Positions 10,941 through 24,383 are shown, counted from the stretch's first letter. The stretch: DNA of 64,000 nt from Halictus rubicundus (GCF_050948215.1 NC_135163.1:2728001-2792000), one strand, 5' to 3'. Numbers and translations are program-made. Notes: generated by a model from the letters alone, not told the origin.

Positions 10941-13900
10941 GGTTTTTCTTTTTATGGAAAACGCTCGGCTCGAGGAACGCTGGACACATCGTTCCCCAAA
11001 CTTTTTAATTAACCCCTCCAGTGCACGGATTCGGTCTACAAGAACTCGGAAATTAAATTTGTACTGTTTTAATGTCTCTTGAAATTATCCTGGAATCATA
11101 GTTTTGCTGGGTGTAGTTTAATGCAAGGTATAGCTCTGAAATGCGAGTTTTTTAAAGAAAGAGTGGATATTTTTTAGCCATGCACGGAAAGGTTAAAAGG
11201 TTAATTAACGCTCCTAATCGCTATGCTTCAGATTGTTTCCAAGTTCCATTGCCATGATCAACGGGGGTGAGATGTAGTCGTTGCTAGAGCGCGTGATCGT
11301 ATTTCCTAAAGCGACATCTCGAGTATTTTTGAAGTGGTGATTTATTCGAATGGTTCCGTGGAATTTTATTGTCTGCACGGATTTTGGTTTATTATGCAGG
11401 GGATGCGCACGCGACGGAATGCTAAACGCGAAATCTAAAAGGAAGAGGTAGTCGGATTCCGTAGGGTTTAATGGAACATGTCAATTTCAGTTCGATAAAA
11501 AGACACGAGTAATCTCTTCTTGAATATCTTCTCCGGTTGTTATCTTCCAGTTTAATATAATTGTCTTTTTATTGCTGCGACCGGTTTGCGATTTTCTCTA
11601 TTTTTTTTTTTTTGCGGTGCTGTTATCTTGTCGCGTTGTATCTGTCGCAGGGTTCTATGTAAAATGTAACAGTAATGCATATTTATAGCGAATGAATAGT
11701 GCAAGCATTGTAATTCTGCGAATTCAATCGATCGTTACAACAGAGGGTGTTGACCGACGGTCACAATAATATTTTTATCATAGCGTAAAAAATATCTATC
11801 AATAAGTTGGCGATTGATGGATAGCTAAATATTTTTATACACACTTTGTATTCGCATTTTTAAAATTCGTGACAATTTTTCGTGTACACGTTATCATCTG
11901 CCGTCAAGGTAGGGATCTTTTCAAAGAAAATGAAGAAAATTGAAATAACGATTGTCGAGCATTTTTTGTTATTTTCATAGAAATTTAATCTTTCTAAGGG
12001 ATAATGAAAATTCTGCTAAAAAGTTTAAATCAATATCAGAGAGGAAATTTCCTCTCTGCCAATATAAATATCTCCGGTTAGGTTCGATCGCAGCGCCATT
12101 GCATTCGAATCATATAGTGACATTTCAGAGTAAAGACTGCAACTTCCTACACTATCGACAGTTCTAGGGAATTTGTATCGGAGGATGAAGAAGAACTAGT
12201 TTTTGCAAAGCATGCTAAAAAACAGATTTCATCCAATAAGAAAACTATACAACAGTTATTTTCCATTGAATAGTCTACACGAATGTTTACACTTCATGCA
12301 TATTAAGCACAAGAACTCTGAAAATGGAGTCCACACATTTGCCTATCCCCAGCAGAGATGGCGCCATCGTGTGCATAATCATTTGCGGGGTTAATCTTAT
12401 TTGCGATAAACTACCGGCACCCCGGTCAAATTATTTTATTGCTAAATGCAGAAACGACGCAGATTACTGTGCCCAGTAATCACCTTCATTCAATAAAATT
12501 TAAAGCGTTCGATTACTCGCGTTTATTTTCTGCATGACGGAAATGGCTAAAGTATTTTGCAATGCGCTAAGTAAATTAGTTTCTATGAATGCGAATGCTT
12601 TCCCACTGGCGATATAATAACAAAAGTAAATGTTAATATCCTGGCACAATAATATATGCAGAACGGCGCGTTATGTAACGCTGAACGTTCAACGTAATGG
12701 AAGATTATTTCATTTATGGTTTCGTTTATGTTTCAGTCATTCAAATTCACTAAATCCCCTCTAAATATCATTCGACGAACTGTTTTCGCGGTATTACTTT
12801 CTTTAACAGTATTTCTATTTAAATGCAATTTTAAAGTTCAATAAAATTTTGTTTTCTGTTCGAAATAAACAAGATTATTCAATTATTGAATTTCCGCGAA
12901 CACACGTTTCGCCAACCAGAGATTCTCCAGGAATAAAATAAGAAACGATCTCTCTTGCAGAGCGTAGCAGTTCCATTTTAATTGTCGAAATCTCGTTGAA
13001 CGGAAGATCGATAAAACAAAGTGTATAATTGTTTCCAAAAAGGTATCGATCCATTGATTTCTTTTGGAACATGAAACGCGTTCTCCAGCTCGTATCGTTA
13101 GCGAAATATATCAGGATCGGTTCGGTTGCTCCGCATCGGAGTAAAATGGGAGCAACACGATCTCGAGTTTTCCAAGGCGCGGATCGTTTCCGCAAATCCT
13201 TACGAGTGGTTTCGACGCGGCTGGTTCGAAAGACGCCGGAAAAGTTCGCCGGAGGATTCGTATTTACAAGATCTCGACCGTGGGGCGCGGTACTAGTTGC
13301 CGGTCGCGATCCCACCGATACACGCCCGGAATAATGATCGGGCATCGATTGGGACATTTAAATTTTCCCGTTCTATAGAAAACAACGATAGAGGGGGGGA
13401 GGGGGGCTGAATAACGGTGTTAACGTTAACGACGCCAGGATCCCGGGAGCCGTTTCGTCGAACGCGAAAATTAAATGATAATGATATCCTACGCCGACGC
13501 CCCCGCGAAATACTTGCGGCCTTCGAGCCCGGAACATTTATTTCCCTCTCCTTCTCGCTCTCTCGGGATTTTTCGCCGTGCTGTTCCGTCTTTCTCGAAC
13601 CGTTTCTCCTTCTCTCTTTCTCTCCCTCTTTCTCTGTTCCCCCGTCGTCGTTCCGTTTCGAGGGAACCGTGCGTTTTTTGTTCTGTAAAAATCCTCGTTA
13701 ACTCGAATCACGATTCCCCGCGTATTATACGGAGCCGTGGCGGGCGCCGCGCCGGCTTTCCACTCTTTTTCCCCGGCAGCTAAATAAATCGTTAGAGGTG
13801 GCTCGGTGACCGAGCGCGGGCTAATGGCGCTCCACTTATTATTCTTCCTCGTTGTTCCCGACGAATCGCAAGCTCAATCGACCCTCGAACACGCGGGAAC

Positions 13901-14145
13901 TATCGCCGATGACACCTTAATTGACGGGCTTCCGTGATACAGGCCGAAGCGAACGAGAACGGCGCCCGCCGACAAGGATTACACCCGGCCACGGACAAAA
14001 TGGCTGAAACATCCGGGCGAGCGCCGCACGGTGGACCGTTTCTGGAAAATCGGTAGAATTTCATCGAAGGTTTTCGCGTCACGAAGCAGGTTGAAATTAG
14101 GTCTTTTCGACACAATGAGATGAACTGGACAGGACACAGACTTGT
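10941..14145. other. Spacer without recognised gene
   Basis: AT-rich to about 12.9 kb, then GC-rich with pyrimidine-rich sequence at 13540-13660 and a G-run near 13392-13407. A 12-base palindrome GATGGCGCCATC lies near 12357. Open frames (12875-13357 minus, 13417-13783 plus) match nothing I recognise. Confidence 0.4.
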
Positions 14146-14559
14146 ATCTGCGGATCTTTATGCATAATAAAAAATGTTTGCATCGATTGCAAGACGCAGG
14201 AGCGAAATAAAAATCTATGACACTACGCTGATATCCTTAAATCTTTTTAACCGTTTGCACCCGAAGCTATTTTAACTCCAAAACGAAACATTTCTTCCGA
14301 CCTAGAATATTTCCCTTCTATATATTTCTTTGATGTTATACATACGAAAATGGTGCCATTTACTCGTACAAGACTGAAGTGTTTAGTAACTTATTAAATG
14401 CAAACGAATTTAATAATATATGTAAAATATTTTGGATAATGATACAGCAATTTTTAGTGGTGCCTCACAGTCACCAATCGAGTGCTAAGGGTTAATATAT
14501 CCACTGCTTTAAATTTTGGTCACCCATTTTTGTCATAAATGCATCAAATCCGCTGTCTA
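14146..14559. mobile_element. Family H MITE interrupted by a family B MITE
   Basis: The left end reads ATCTGCGGATCTTTATGCA and the right end TGCATCAAATCCGCTGTCTA, a degenerate form of family H (TAGACTGCGGATC). Removing the family B insert at 14251-14491 leaves about 170 bp. Confidence 0.65.
14251..14491. mobile_element. Family B TTAA MITE (241 bp), nested in family H
   Basis: Starts CCGTTTGCACCCG and ends CGAGTGCTAAGG then G, flanked by TTAA at 14247-14250 and 14492-14495. It is alignable throughout with copies at 29534-29774 and 56534-56776. The host H copy at 32223 shows the unoccupied site (TTCTTTTAACC). Confidence 0.8.
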
Positions 14560-17500
14560 CTTATTAAATAAATAACAGCCAAGTTCAAGTCTGTTGGAGC
14601 AACGTATCGGTCAGTCTTTTTTGCATCTCGATAACACGTCCACCAGATAGCATAATACGTTTCGTGTTCAGCTTATGTCCGAACGTCCATTTTGAACATC
14701 CCTAGGACGTTCGAAAGACTCAAATTTCGGTCGTTCTAGGGACGTCCATTTCTTAAGTTTTGTAGACGTTCTTTATATTAGACTAGGATAGGCATGTAAC
14801 CTTTTTGCTATGGTTAGGTATATCAAAATTACGTTTAGTGTAAGAGATTAATGCAAAATTTAGCTGCAGCAACTTGCAGCTGTAACCGTGGATAAAAGTT
14901 GATCAACTTTTTTCGGTAATTTTCACTCCCTGTTCGTTTAAAATAGGCGTGTAAAACTCGCAATCGTTAAAAATCGTAACTTTCGTTAACATTAACTCTT
15001 TAACTATTTACCTCCGAAGGTATGTCCACAAGGCATTAATTACTTAAAATCACATGCGCAATCGACTAGCAAACTTCCAATTTGTCCTAGACTGTAACAT
15101 ACCCCTATAAGGGTAGTTTTATAAAAACAACTTTTCATTCTAGCAAACAAGTAATATCAGAATTAGATTCTACGTCCCTAAAAACCCCTGAAACCGTAGT
15201 TTGAAATGAATAATGCATAAACAACGGGGGCATAAATTTTGTCTAGCTTTTTGCGATTCTGGACCACCGCTGTGCGCCGGGGAAACTTATGGCACTCGTC
15301 GGAACCAAGTGTTTTCCGCTGAAAACTCATCTAAATCTGATGATTACGTTCCTACGAGTATAATCTAGGAAAATTGGTTAATCGCGAAAAGCCAGACCAC
15401 ACTTTGAAAGTCCTGTCTTTCATGTCTAAACGTTTGGCTCGTGTACCAGGGTCGTTCGTGACCCCAAGCATGCAAACTGCGTTTTAGGTTGTCGACATTT
15501 TTATAGTGTCATAAATAGTGTACTTGCGGTGGTGAAAAACACTAGCCGTTCGGATCAAAGTTTTTGGTGAACACTGAAATTTAGTTAATTCAGTCTACCT
15601 TAATTCGGTTCTTCGGAAATGTTATTTTAACCCTTGTGCATTGTTCAGAACGTTTGGATACCTATGTGCATCGTGAGAATTAAATTGGGCTGCAATTAAA
15701 GTTCAATTCTAACAAAGATCTAATTCTTAACTTGTGTGCAGTTTGTAAAAATAGTTGACGTTAAAATGATTCACATATTTCAGCAAGAAAAATCAGAATA
15801 AAAAGCGAAGTTCTCCTTTTGAGTACAATTGATTCGGACAGTGCATGAGGATGAAATTAAAGTTCATAAAAACGCAAAAAAATAGAAGCTGAGGTATTAT
15901 TAGAATATACAAATTCACGTTCCTGTATAAAAAATAAAACATGAAATAGCATGGTATTTAATATAATATTTAAGTTATATCATCGGGATTGAGTCTCCGT
16001 ATTCAATTGTTTCGAATCTAGGATTTTCACACTGTTTTGAGTTAAAAAGTGATCAGATCAACATAAATACGATAGATCATAACTAAATATAACACCGAAT
16101 AACACCGAAACTACATTAATTTATACAAGTGTCTTCCTAACCCATGCATATCAAATCAACTACAATACAAATGAATTACTATGATTCGAATGAACATTTC
16201 AATACGATTTCATTCAAATATTCTATTCACAGAGTATTATCTCGGTTGTTCGTGCCGACGAGAGCAAACAGTAGAACAGAATGATCGTTTAGCAGTGTAT
16301 CAGCTCTGTTCGTGTGTGTATGTATGTAGCCAAAAAGAATAAAAAAGAGTGATGCACAATGAAACCAGAAGGTTGTCGAAAGCAGCAAAAATCCGTTACG
16401 TAGCCATCATGGGAGAACGTAACAACCGAAAAATCACGTACCCACCCCGGAACAATAAATTCTATTGGTCGTTAGACCCTCGAACTCGCGCCGGGGGATC
16501 CCCTAATCTGACCTAACAGCATAATGTCGTTACCTTGTTAAATAAATGTCACAGCAGGAGGGTCGCTCGGGGCCGGGCAGCCGATCTACAAAAGACCAAC
16601 CCCTAAAAATTGGGCCAACGTCCGCGTCCCTCAAAATGGTGGACCGACGCGCGGATTCAGATCGAAGAAAAGCACAAAAGGAGCGACGTTTAGCCCGACT
16701 GCAATCTTCCTCGGCAATGGCCGATTGCAGCCTAACCCCGCTGACTCATTTGTCGAAAGTCGAGATAATTCGGTGTCGATGAACCGTAATCCCTGCTGCA
16801 ACAGCCTCCATCATCCTCCGATCGGAAGGTCCATTTTTCACGCTAACCGTACCGAGCACAAAATGGTACACGGTCTTTCATGAACACGACAGCACCGAAT
16901 CCATTGAAATTTCTCGCAATGTTCAATAATTTCATTTAGTACATTCGAATAGAAGCATCTTTTTTATTTCAATAATCACGGAAAGGAAAAGTGTGAAGCC
17001 GTCGTGGCACGCTTAGTATAAAAATACATTTGGAAGCAGACAAATTTTCTTGTCGTCCGATAGCCTTGTCTCGTGTCTCGAGAATTTTATTTGATCCAAC
17101 GCGTCGTGGATGCTGAAAAGTGCGAATTCGAAGCCTCTCGTGTTTTTTAATCATTTATCTCAAGTTTGTTTTTCCTCCGAATCTGTTTGAAATTATTTTC
17201 AACGATGGCCAATGGAAAATTTAGGCCCCTCTCTCGCATACTTTGAATATCGTTGTGCAATAATAAATTTTCCGTTGTTAAAGTCGTTTGGATGACTGAA
17301 AATTAATTTATCACTTTCGTTTCTTGTCGGGAAACATTTTTCGATCGCAGGATTCAATCGTAAAAGCCGCGACTTCTTCGGTTATACTTTTTTCCTATTT
17401 TTTTTTTTCATTTGGTTGTTACGCGATGAAATTTTTTATTACAATTTCAGCAATTTTTACTGTCGAAAATATCGGAAAATCGAACGAAAACTCGTGCGTG

Positions 17501-18211
17501 GGCGATTAACGGAAGGCCTAAAAGTATCGACAATGTACGCCATTGCGACGGCAAGCGTTTTCTGTCACTATTTCCTCGCGAAAGACACTTCATAGCTGCA
17601 TAATGATGCACATTGTCCTAGTTACATATTAATTTCTTTTTCGCGCGATGCAAATAAAAATTGAAGCCACACGCGTCGGGCGGAACGAAGCTGTAATAAA
17701 TTCAGCAGACGCCTAGAAATATATTTTTATAATTCGTGTCGTTTTTCCTTTTATTAATGAAACAGTAATAATGAAGGAAAAGAAGAAAAGTGGAATCAAC
17801 TCATGAGAAAGCATACTCATAGTTATTTCTTCCAAACGAGAACTAGATCGCATTCTCAAAATGTCGTAACGTTACATGCTCAGTTGTAAATTTCAAATAA
17901 ATGTAAATATATTGTAAAATATTCTAGAACGTAAAAATATTCTTAGTACTTGCAAAATACAAAGACAAACTCCGACAGTAAATCTACCCCGATCATTCAT
18001 AATTAGACTTTATAACCAAAATGAGTATATACGTGCAATTAGAGGCGGTAGTTAATACGGTATGCACTTAGTTTCAAATTCTGAAAATGTTTAAAGGAAG
18101 AAACAAACATCCATTTTGTTTCCGTTTCTTGTAATCACGCTGCGGATAATTATGCATTTATGGCACGTGTAGCTTCGTGAAATGCAAGAAAATATTTATA
18201 TTATTAACATA
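14560..18211. other. Spacer without recognised gene
   Basis: Mostly AT-rich. A small perfect stem (CGAACGTCC / GGACGTTCG) lies at 14680-14713. A TTAA followed by CCCTTGTGCA at 15627-15640 may be a lone family B end. About 16230-16880 is a more GC-rich block with a 78-residue frame at 16546-16782 of unknown nature, possibly an old mobile element. No gene was recognised. Confidence 0.4.
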
Positions 18212-18511
18212 TTAAACTCCGGATCTTTACTCAAAATAATAAGTCTGTGCGTTAATTGCAAGACACAGGGGCTGAATACATATTGTCCATTAATAATTTT
18301 AATATGGGAAAAGTAATATATTAATACTCTTAAAATCCTCTAAACTTTTCACTTTTTTAAACTGCACCTCCCGACAAAATAACATTTTTAGCATTAGTCA
18401 GAAATGTTTCTCTCAGTTCAACATTTTCCTCGAGAACGAACTATAAAAATGGGAAATTGCACAGAGATCCGCATTATAATTTTTCTTCTGCATAAAAGTC
18501 CGCGGTCCACT
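18212..18511. mobile_element. Degenerate family H element
   Basis: Left end CTCCGGATCTTTACTC and right end CTGCATAAAAGTCCGCGG resemble the family H terminal inverted repeat. The interior includes the family phrase TTAATTGCAAGACACAGG. The copy is longer and more diverged than typical ones, perhaps with an old insertion. Confidence 0.45.
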
Positions 18512-18914
18512 TGTAATATATTGCCACGTTGAATAATGCGTTTAATCAGCATTACGGTGATATTATGTTCGGTAATTCGTGATCACCGGGGAAAAGTAAG
18601 AACCAGTTAGCGCGAGTAGAAAACTGATCAATGTTCCCGCCGTTGTGAAGAACGCGTTTCATAGAAAATTAAAGCGCGGCTTCAATGGTTCTAATAATTC
18701 CCCCGTTTTCAGGAATCTCGTTTTTAGCTTCGTTTCCGAGTAACCCTTCAGAATATATTAGATTATTCTAATAATCCGCCGTTTCCGAGTCGCAGCCGGG
18801 GCAAAATCCCGGCGTTAAATGAAATCAAGTGTCGGCTGGTTTACGCTGAATTTCATTTCGAGGTGCGGCGAGCGCAAGAATATTCTTTGGCAAGTTATCG
18901 TTCCACCGTTCGCT

Positions 18915-18915
<1 letters not shown>

Positions 18916-18963
<48 letters not shown>
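18916..18963. repeat. (CGT)n trinucleotide repeat, about 16 copies
   Basis: Perfect CGT/TCG repeats. It gives poly-Ser, poly-Val or poly-Arg frames on different strands, none of which belongs to a recognised gene. Confidence 0.9.
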
Positions 18964-19376
18964 GCTTTCTGTCCCGTCTGAAAAGCGACGAAAAAAATGC
19001 TGTATTTGCAAATCCATTGATCGGACACGCCGATGGTTATCGGGCGACGACACTTTTTCACGGTTCGGAATAATAACGCAATTCTTCGTCATCCGGTCGA
19101 GATGTTTATCCGAGATCCACCGTGCAGCTGGTAACGGCATGTCCGTTTCTCGCGTTCGGACCATAATCGAGATCACTATCCGCCTGTTTTGTGTCGCTCG
19201 ACATCCGATTGTCATCGCGACAACTCGCACGAAATTGTTCTGAATTAATGACGCATCCGTCGTCTACGTCGCAACGTTGCGTGGAGTCCAACTATAGTCA
19301 TTCTTCTGTGGGAACTTTGCAATTTGTTGTGTTATTTATTTATTTGAATTTGTGAATTTGTGAAAGACAATATTAA

Positions 19377-19557
19377 CCATTTGCACTCCTTTGAAGCCTC
19401 TATGACGACTCATTAGCAATAACAGCATTGCTATTTTACATTGGAATACAGGAAGTCCATGAAGGAAATCAATGTAAATAAATGTTTGGAATTCATGCGC
19501 TTCGCTTTAATAGTTTGTTGTTGCTGATGGCGTTAAAAATGTTCGGTCTGCTAAGGG
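19377..19557. mobile_element. Family B-like TTAA MITE
   Basis: TTAA at 19373-19376 is followed by CCATTTGCACTCC. The right end is CTGCTAAGGG followed by TTAA at 19558-19561. The terminal match is imperfect, so this is a diverged copy. Confidence 0.5.
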
Positions 19558-20683
19558 TTAATATGATGTATTAGTATAGGCGTTATAGTCTATAAAAAAT
19601 CCTATAAAATTATGGGAATTTAGTTAACGAATTTACAAACTAGAAAGTCATAATTTTTGCGATATAAAGGATTAATAAGTCTTAGGTTTCGAGTTTCAAT
19701 TTTAATTACGAAATTGCTTTCGTTTTAGAAGATTTCTTTGGGGGTTGATGGTGCAGCTGCTAGGATTTGTACTTTACGGAAGGATTGATATATTCTAATG
19801 AAATTTAAGTGATTCAAATATGTTACAATAAAAATTCCAAAAATTATAAACCGGGATTTCTTTAATACAATATACATAGCAGATCATTTATAGCACACAC
19901 AAGGACTAAAAGGACTAAAACAACGAACTCAAGTTTCCATCATTCGGTACCAATAACTCTCCAATAATCCGGAGACCATAACTGTTCGTTACTTACGCGA
20001 GAAACGTACGAAACTAACGCATCAACGCCCCTGTTAACGTTTCGACCCTCCGACGGCGGAATCCGGGTCTATTTTGACCCGAAGTATCAAAGTTCCCATT
20101 CCATTACTCAGTTTTTGGCGAATTAATTATATGAACAACCGCTGCATTAGAAACAATAGAAGGATTAACGCATCTGCAAGAAGTGCCTTCAAAAATACGT
20201 TTTAAAAAATTGATAAACACTGCAGTGATTGCTCCTAAGCATGATGAATTATAAGTAATGGATTTGATGCGTTCATGAGAAAAATGTATAGGACATTATT
20301 TTCAACCTGTTATATTAAGAAAGGAAATCCATGTATATTCAATCCCTGCTTGATACAACGGGGGTAGACAATATTTATTTTGCATGTCTGGCATCTGGAA
20401 ATTTTCAAAAAATGCTAAAATATAAAATTCCATAGAATTCAGTACGATTTCTATTCATTTCGGATCTACAAAGCCCACTACCACTGAAAATAAGATTTCA
20501 CTTGACTCCACTACCTTAAAATTTGCCTACAAAAATTGAAAACTGCATAAACATCCGCAGTCTAGTTACAAGACTGGTCTGCGGTTCGAGGGTGAATCAA
20601 CAGAATGAAATATTCAGATAAAACTATTACTCGAAATGATATTGAGCAGCAGTCAGTAACGCAAGATCTGTCTTTAATTACAG
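19558..20683. other. Spacer without recognised gene
   Basis: AT-rich. Phrases at 20046-20092 (GACCCTCC, then TATTTTGACCCG) resemble ends of TTAA-type MITEs. A family H-like end lies around 20550-20590. No gene was recognised. Confidence 0.35.
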
Positions 20684-20868
20684 ATTTCCCGGAAGCTTTG
20701 CAATCCTGTGGGCACACCTAGCCCTGGAAGAGCTAAGAAAGGGAAACGCGTCGACAGTGGCGATTGAAGATGAACAAGGATGCTGCGGAAACAGCGCGGA
20801 TCAGCAGCGAGCGTCCATGTTGCGAAAGTGCTCGACTGGTTGCGGGAAAAAGTTGCAAGTGCCTGCAG
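20684..20868 (+). other. Possible exon of an unknown transcript
   Basis: A 185 bp segment lies between an acceptor-like TCTTTAATTACAG and a donor-like CTGCAG|GTTGAG. One frame is open throughout (it includes LALEELRKGNAS and STGCGKKLQV) but has no Met near its start and no homology I recognise. It could be a 5' UTR exon of something starting in the adjacent GC-rich block, or coincidence. Confidence 0.15.
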
Positions 20869-22550
20869 GTTGAGAAGCGGCTGGAAAGAGCGTCGGTAAA
20901 TTTCCTTCGCCAGTTATAATTTCCAGGCTCGAATACTAACTCGACGAAGGGCTAAACGTCTCAACTTCGGATCCCGTTCTCATTTAAACGGTCCCCCAGC
21001 GATCCCTCGCAACTTTTCGCCAGCCGACTTCACAGTTTCCCGAGCTCTATCGTTAATAATCCTGTCCGAGGAGCCCATTCTGACGGCGGGGAGGTCGAAA
21101 TAGGCGACCGCGGCGGCAATCGCGTCAGGTGCGAACGGCGTCGACGATATCGGAGCGCCGCGATGGATACAAAAGAAGAGGAAGACGAAGACGAAGACGA
21201 AGAAGAAGAAGATCGAGCTCGAGAACAGAGAGGAGTCCTGGCGGGAAGCCGGCAGGACGAGAGAGCGGGCAGGAAAGCCATTAGCAGCGTATCATCGGAC
21301 GAGAACGGGGAGAGAGCCGGTCTAGCCTTTAAGCGCCATTTTGCTTTTCAATTTTCAGGCCGCAATGCGCGCCAGCAGCCAACCCCTTTCCACCCCGTCG
21401 CGGAGAGAATCGTGGCCGTCCGCCACACTGTCACTAATTCCGCTCAGTGTTCTTTTCTGCGGGGTCTAATGCCACCTGGAGGCTACGCGCGCGGCTGTCA
21501 AAGCCAGGATGCATAATGCGCGCGAGCAGGGGGGAGGAAGAAAGATATAGGGGGCGGAGGGTGGAACGAAGGCGAAACGTGGACGCGCTCGCAAAAAAAA
21601 AAAAAGAACACATCGCGGCTCACCCACACGCAGATAGACGCACACGTGCACACACAGGGACGCATAGGTTCACACACACACACACAGATAGGGCCGCGAA
21701 TCGCCGAACGTGTGCGAGCCACCCCGGCTACCAGCAGCTCTCCGCGGCGAAGGAAGCAGGAGGAACGCGAGCGGGGGGTAGCGGGAAGAATTTTTACAGC
21801 GCGACAATCCACAAGGTACGAGAAAATAATTGCAAGTTCCGTCAGTGACGACCGTGAGGGCGACAAACGGAGGGGGATTGGAGGGGGTTGGCCTCCTCGG
21901 AGGGAAAGAGACCGACGGTTTCGAGCGGTTTTCTTGCTGCGAGGAAGAAGCAGCCGAAGGGAACGCGGCCGACGCTGCGGCGAGGAACGAGCGGGCGCGA
22001 CAGAGACGGAGAGATCCAATTAAAAATATTACACATTACCCGCTACACAGCTAAAATGTATTTACTGTTTAAAAGCGGCAGAGACCGAGGGGGTCCCACC
22101 CCTAGCCCACAGCCCACCCCCCACGCACACTCGAGCCCGCAGCGCGGAACACAGAAACGCATTATGTGTGCAGTCGCGTGTTCCAGGCCTACTGCCTCCG
22201 GGTGATGGGTGCGCGCGTGTGTGCGCTGCGTGAGCACCGCGCACGATGGAACGGGGATTTATTAATTTCATCGACCGTGGGATTCGATCGCTGCAATGGA
22301 CAAACGATCCTAAACAATGCGAACGACCTTCTTTTGCAGACACGATTTCAGATGTACGAAAAGAGTGGTTTCTCGGGGCAGTTTCTACAAATTTTTTGGA
22401 ATTTTTGCACTGGAATTTTGCACATATATTTGATGGCATCTTCGGTACATGTGGGATTTCTTTGAAGTTGAAATAATCAAAATTATGTGAGTTATGTATT
22501 TTTTACAGAGAATGCTTCGATAAACACGGGTCGACGGTCTTCCTACTGAC
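20869..22550. other. GC-rich, CpG-rich block without recognised gene
   Basis: Contains a GAAGAC-type purine repeat at 21174-21212, an A-run at 21594-21605 and CA-rich repeats at 21620-21690. Open frames on both strands (for example 21163-21516, 21498-22019, 21646-22023) are low in complexity and have no homology. The composition fits a promoter or 5' UTR region. Confidence 0.3.
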
Positions 22551-22900
22551 CGGAAACTAAAAATAAAGTTGATTGTTGATCAGTATAAGTGTAGTTATGG
22601 TCCGAGCTGAAAAAAAATGAAAAATCTCGATTCTTTACAAAATGGCGGCATTCTGAGGTCAAATTGATGATTTTTTAAAATATTTCTTGGCCTTCAGCAC
22701 GATAAAAAGAGAAGAAAAAGTTGACAGATTTTTATAATTTTGGTTCGTACAATGGCAGGATATGTGCTGAAGATGCTCTCAAAATTTCGAGACAATTGGT
22801 CAACTAGAATTTGAGATATCGTGGGAAGCGTTTCGGGAAAAAGTGGTTCCGAGAAAAACGCGTCTGGTCACCACGTTAATGTTTATTCGCACAAATCCTC
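22551..22900. other. Possible remnant of a DNA transposon
   Basis: The wording of this AT-rich stretch (AAAATCTCGATTCTTTAC; ATTTGAGATATCGTGGG; repeated talk of GTGCTGAAG / CTTCAGCAC) resembles insect transposon non-coding sequence. No ends or target duplication were defined. Confidence 0.2.
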
Positions 22901-23598
22901 TCGCACGCGTATTTCACAACGCTTAATGAAAATACGAAAATAGAAAAATCGATATTTGGAAAATGAAAAACTGGAATACCACCGTCCAGCATACGCGTCC
23001 AAGATACTCTGTCTGCAACTTCTCAGCTTAATTCCGTGATTTCATCCAATTGCTGGCAGAATCAATTTCGGGGAGTCTCGTGGAAGTTAAACGCGCGCGT
23101 GTGGACGTGTACGTGTGTGGATGAAAGTAATGGAAGTTGCGCACACGGTCATCATTAATCCGATACGATGCAAAGCGAACTGGGAATACGAACCTCCTCG
23201 GAGACCGCGTTCCTTTGGATTACTTTTTCCTCCTTTCGCGATATTGTATCAGACGCACAGACGGTATGCATGTTATAAATAACGAATTTGTTAGCTTTGC
23301 GGATTTTCCGAGACTGCGGGTCTTCCGTTTCAGCTGCTCGATCGCTAACTTCGGAAACTGTTCTCACGATGTGCTATGAATTGACTTTTCATCGTTTTAT
23401 TAACAATTGACGGGCTCGTTGGAAGAGGAACATGTTCGACGTATGTTTCTAAAATGCTTCGTGACGTATTGTTTCTAAAATGCTTCTGAATTTTATTTTG
23501 TTTTAGTCAGCAATTTTACACCTCTCGTACTGTTCACTATAAATCTTGGGTAGAATATTTTGCTATTATTTTACATTTTCTAAAACCGATCTGATTAA

Positions 23599-23748
23599 CC
23601 AGTTGGCTGTTTTTGACGAGTATACTCGTCATGAAGAAATGGCAATATTTTGTGTCACGACGAGTATACTCAAAACAGCTATACGGTTCATTTTTACGCC
23701 TCAATTTAGGTACACATTTTTCAAAGAGGTCGAAACAGTTAACTGGTT
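23599..23748 (+). mobile_element. Family I TTAA repeat (copy 1)
   Basis: TTAA at 23595-23598 is followed by CCAGTTGGCTG. The right end is CAGTTAACTGG then TT, with TTAA at 23749-23752. The interior holds GACGAGTATACTCGTCA, itself an inverted repeat. A reverse-complement copy lies at 62841-62948. Confidence 0.6.
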
Positions 23749-24216
23749 TTAATGGTTGCTCAGATCGATCTCTAAAAAAGTTAACAGTTAAATAGTAAAA
23801 TGTTCCTGTCGAAATTTCGGTATAACATCCTGTAAAATTAACTGTTGTTAGATTCTAGTCTCGGGAAATTTCATCTCGAATAAATTAACCCATCGGCTGC
23901 CACATTATGATTTTTTACAGCCGTTTAATGATTCACACTAGAGCGATCTATCATTACAAGTGTCTAATTTGTAATGTTTTAAAAAATACCGAGACTGCAT
24001 TTATTAATATACGGGACTATCTTTTCAAATTAGAAATAAATAATCGTGTCTAGTAAATGTCCTGAAGAACGTCTTTAACGTCTGAATACGTCATTTTCGT
24101 AGGTTGTTCCGTTGTTAAATGTTCAAGATTGCGCTGAGATAAACGAGAACTGTCAGTAACAGGAAAATAGATTTCTTACAAAAATGTCTGCTTTTACCAT
24201 GTTGACATCGGTCATA
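23749..24216. other. Spacer without recognised gene
   Basis: AT-rich. TTAACCCATCGGCTGCC at 23885-23901 may be a lone end of another TTAA-type element. Confidence 0.35.
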
Positions 24217-24218
24217 TA

Positions 24219-24381
24219 CAGTGAATTCTCGATATATGTCAACAGCACGGGTCTCGTCAGCGTCATGTATCGTGCAGGAGACATACCCGAACCGTGTTAT
24301 GTTTTACACTCCTCGGTTTCCGAGGCCTCTCGAGCGACGTTTATCATCCAGGCCTTGGCGACATATATAGAGAAATCACTG
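24219..24381. mobile_element. Family A MITE, complete
   Basis: Terminal inverted repeats of about 22 bp read CAGTGAATTCTCGATATATG at the left and CAGTGATTTCTCTATATATG on the opposite strand at the right. TA lies on both sides (24217-24218 and 24382-24383). Size and TA target suggest Tc1/mariner mobilisation. The short ORF at 24184-24393 crosses it and is not a gene. Confidence 0.75.
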
Positions 24382-24383
24382 TA

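Noticed and set aside
14612..14640. miR-14-like TCAGTCTTTTT
   Set aside because: The match ends after the seed-like part and there is no flanking hairpin.
16546..16782. 78-codon basic ORF in a GC-richer patch, possible retroelement gag-like fragment
   Set aside because: No zinc knuckle, LTR or primer-binding site could be shown.
18825..19243. Poly-Ser, poly-Arg and poly-Val ORFs
   Set aside because: Created by the CGT repeat read in different frames.
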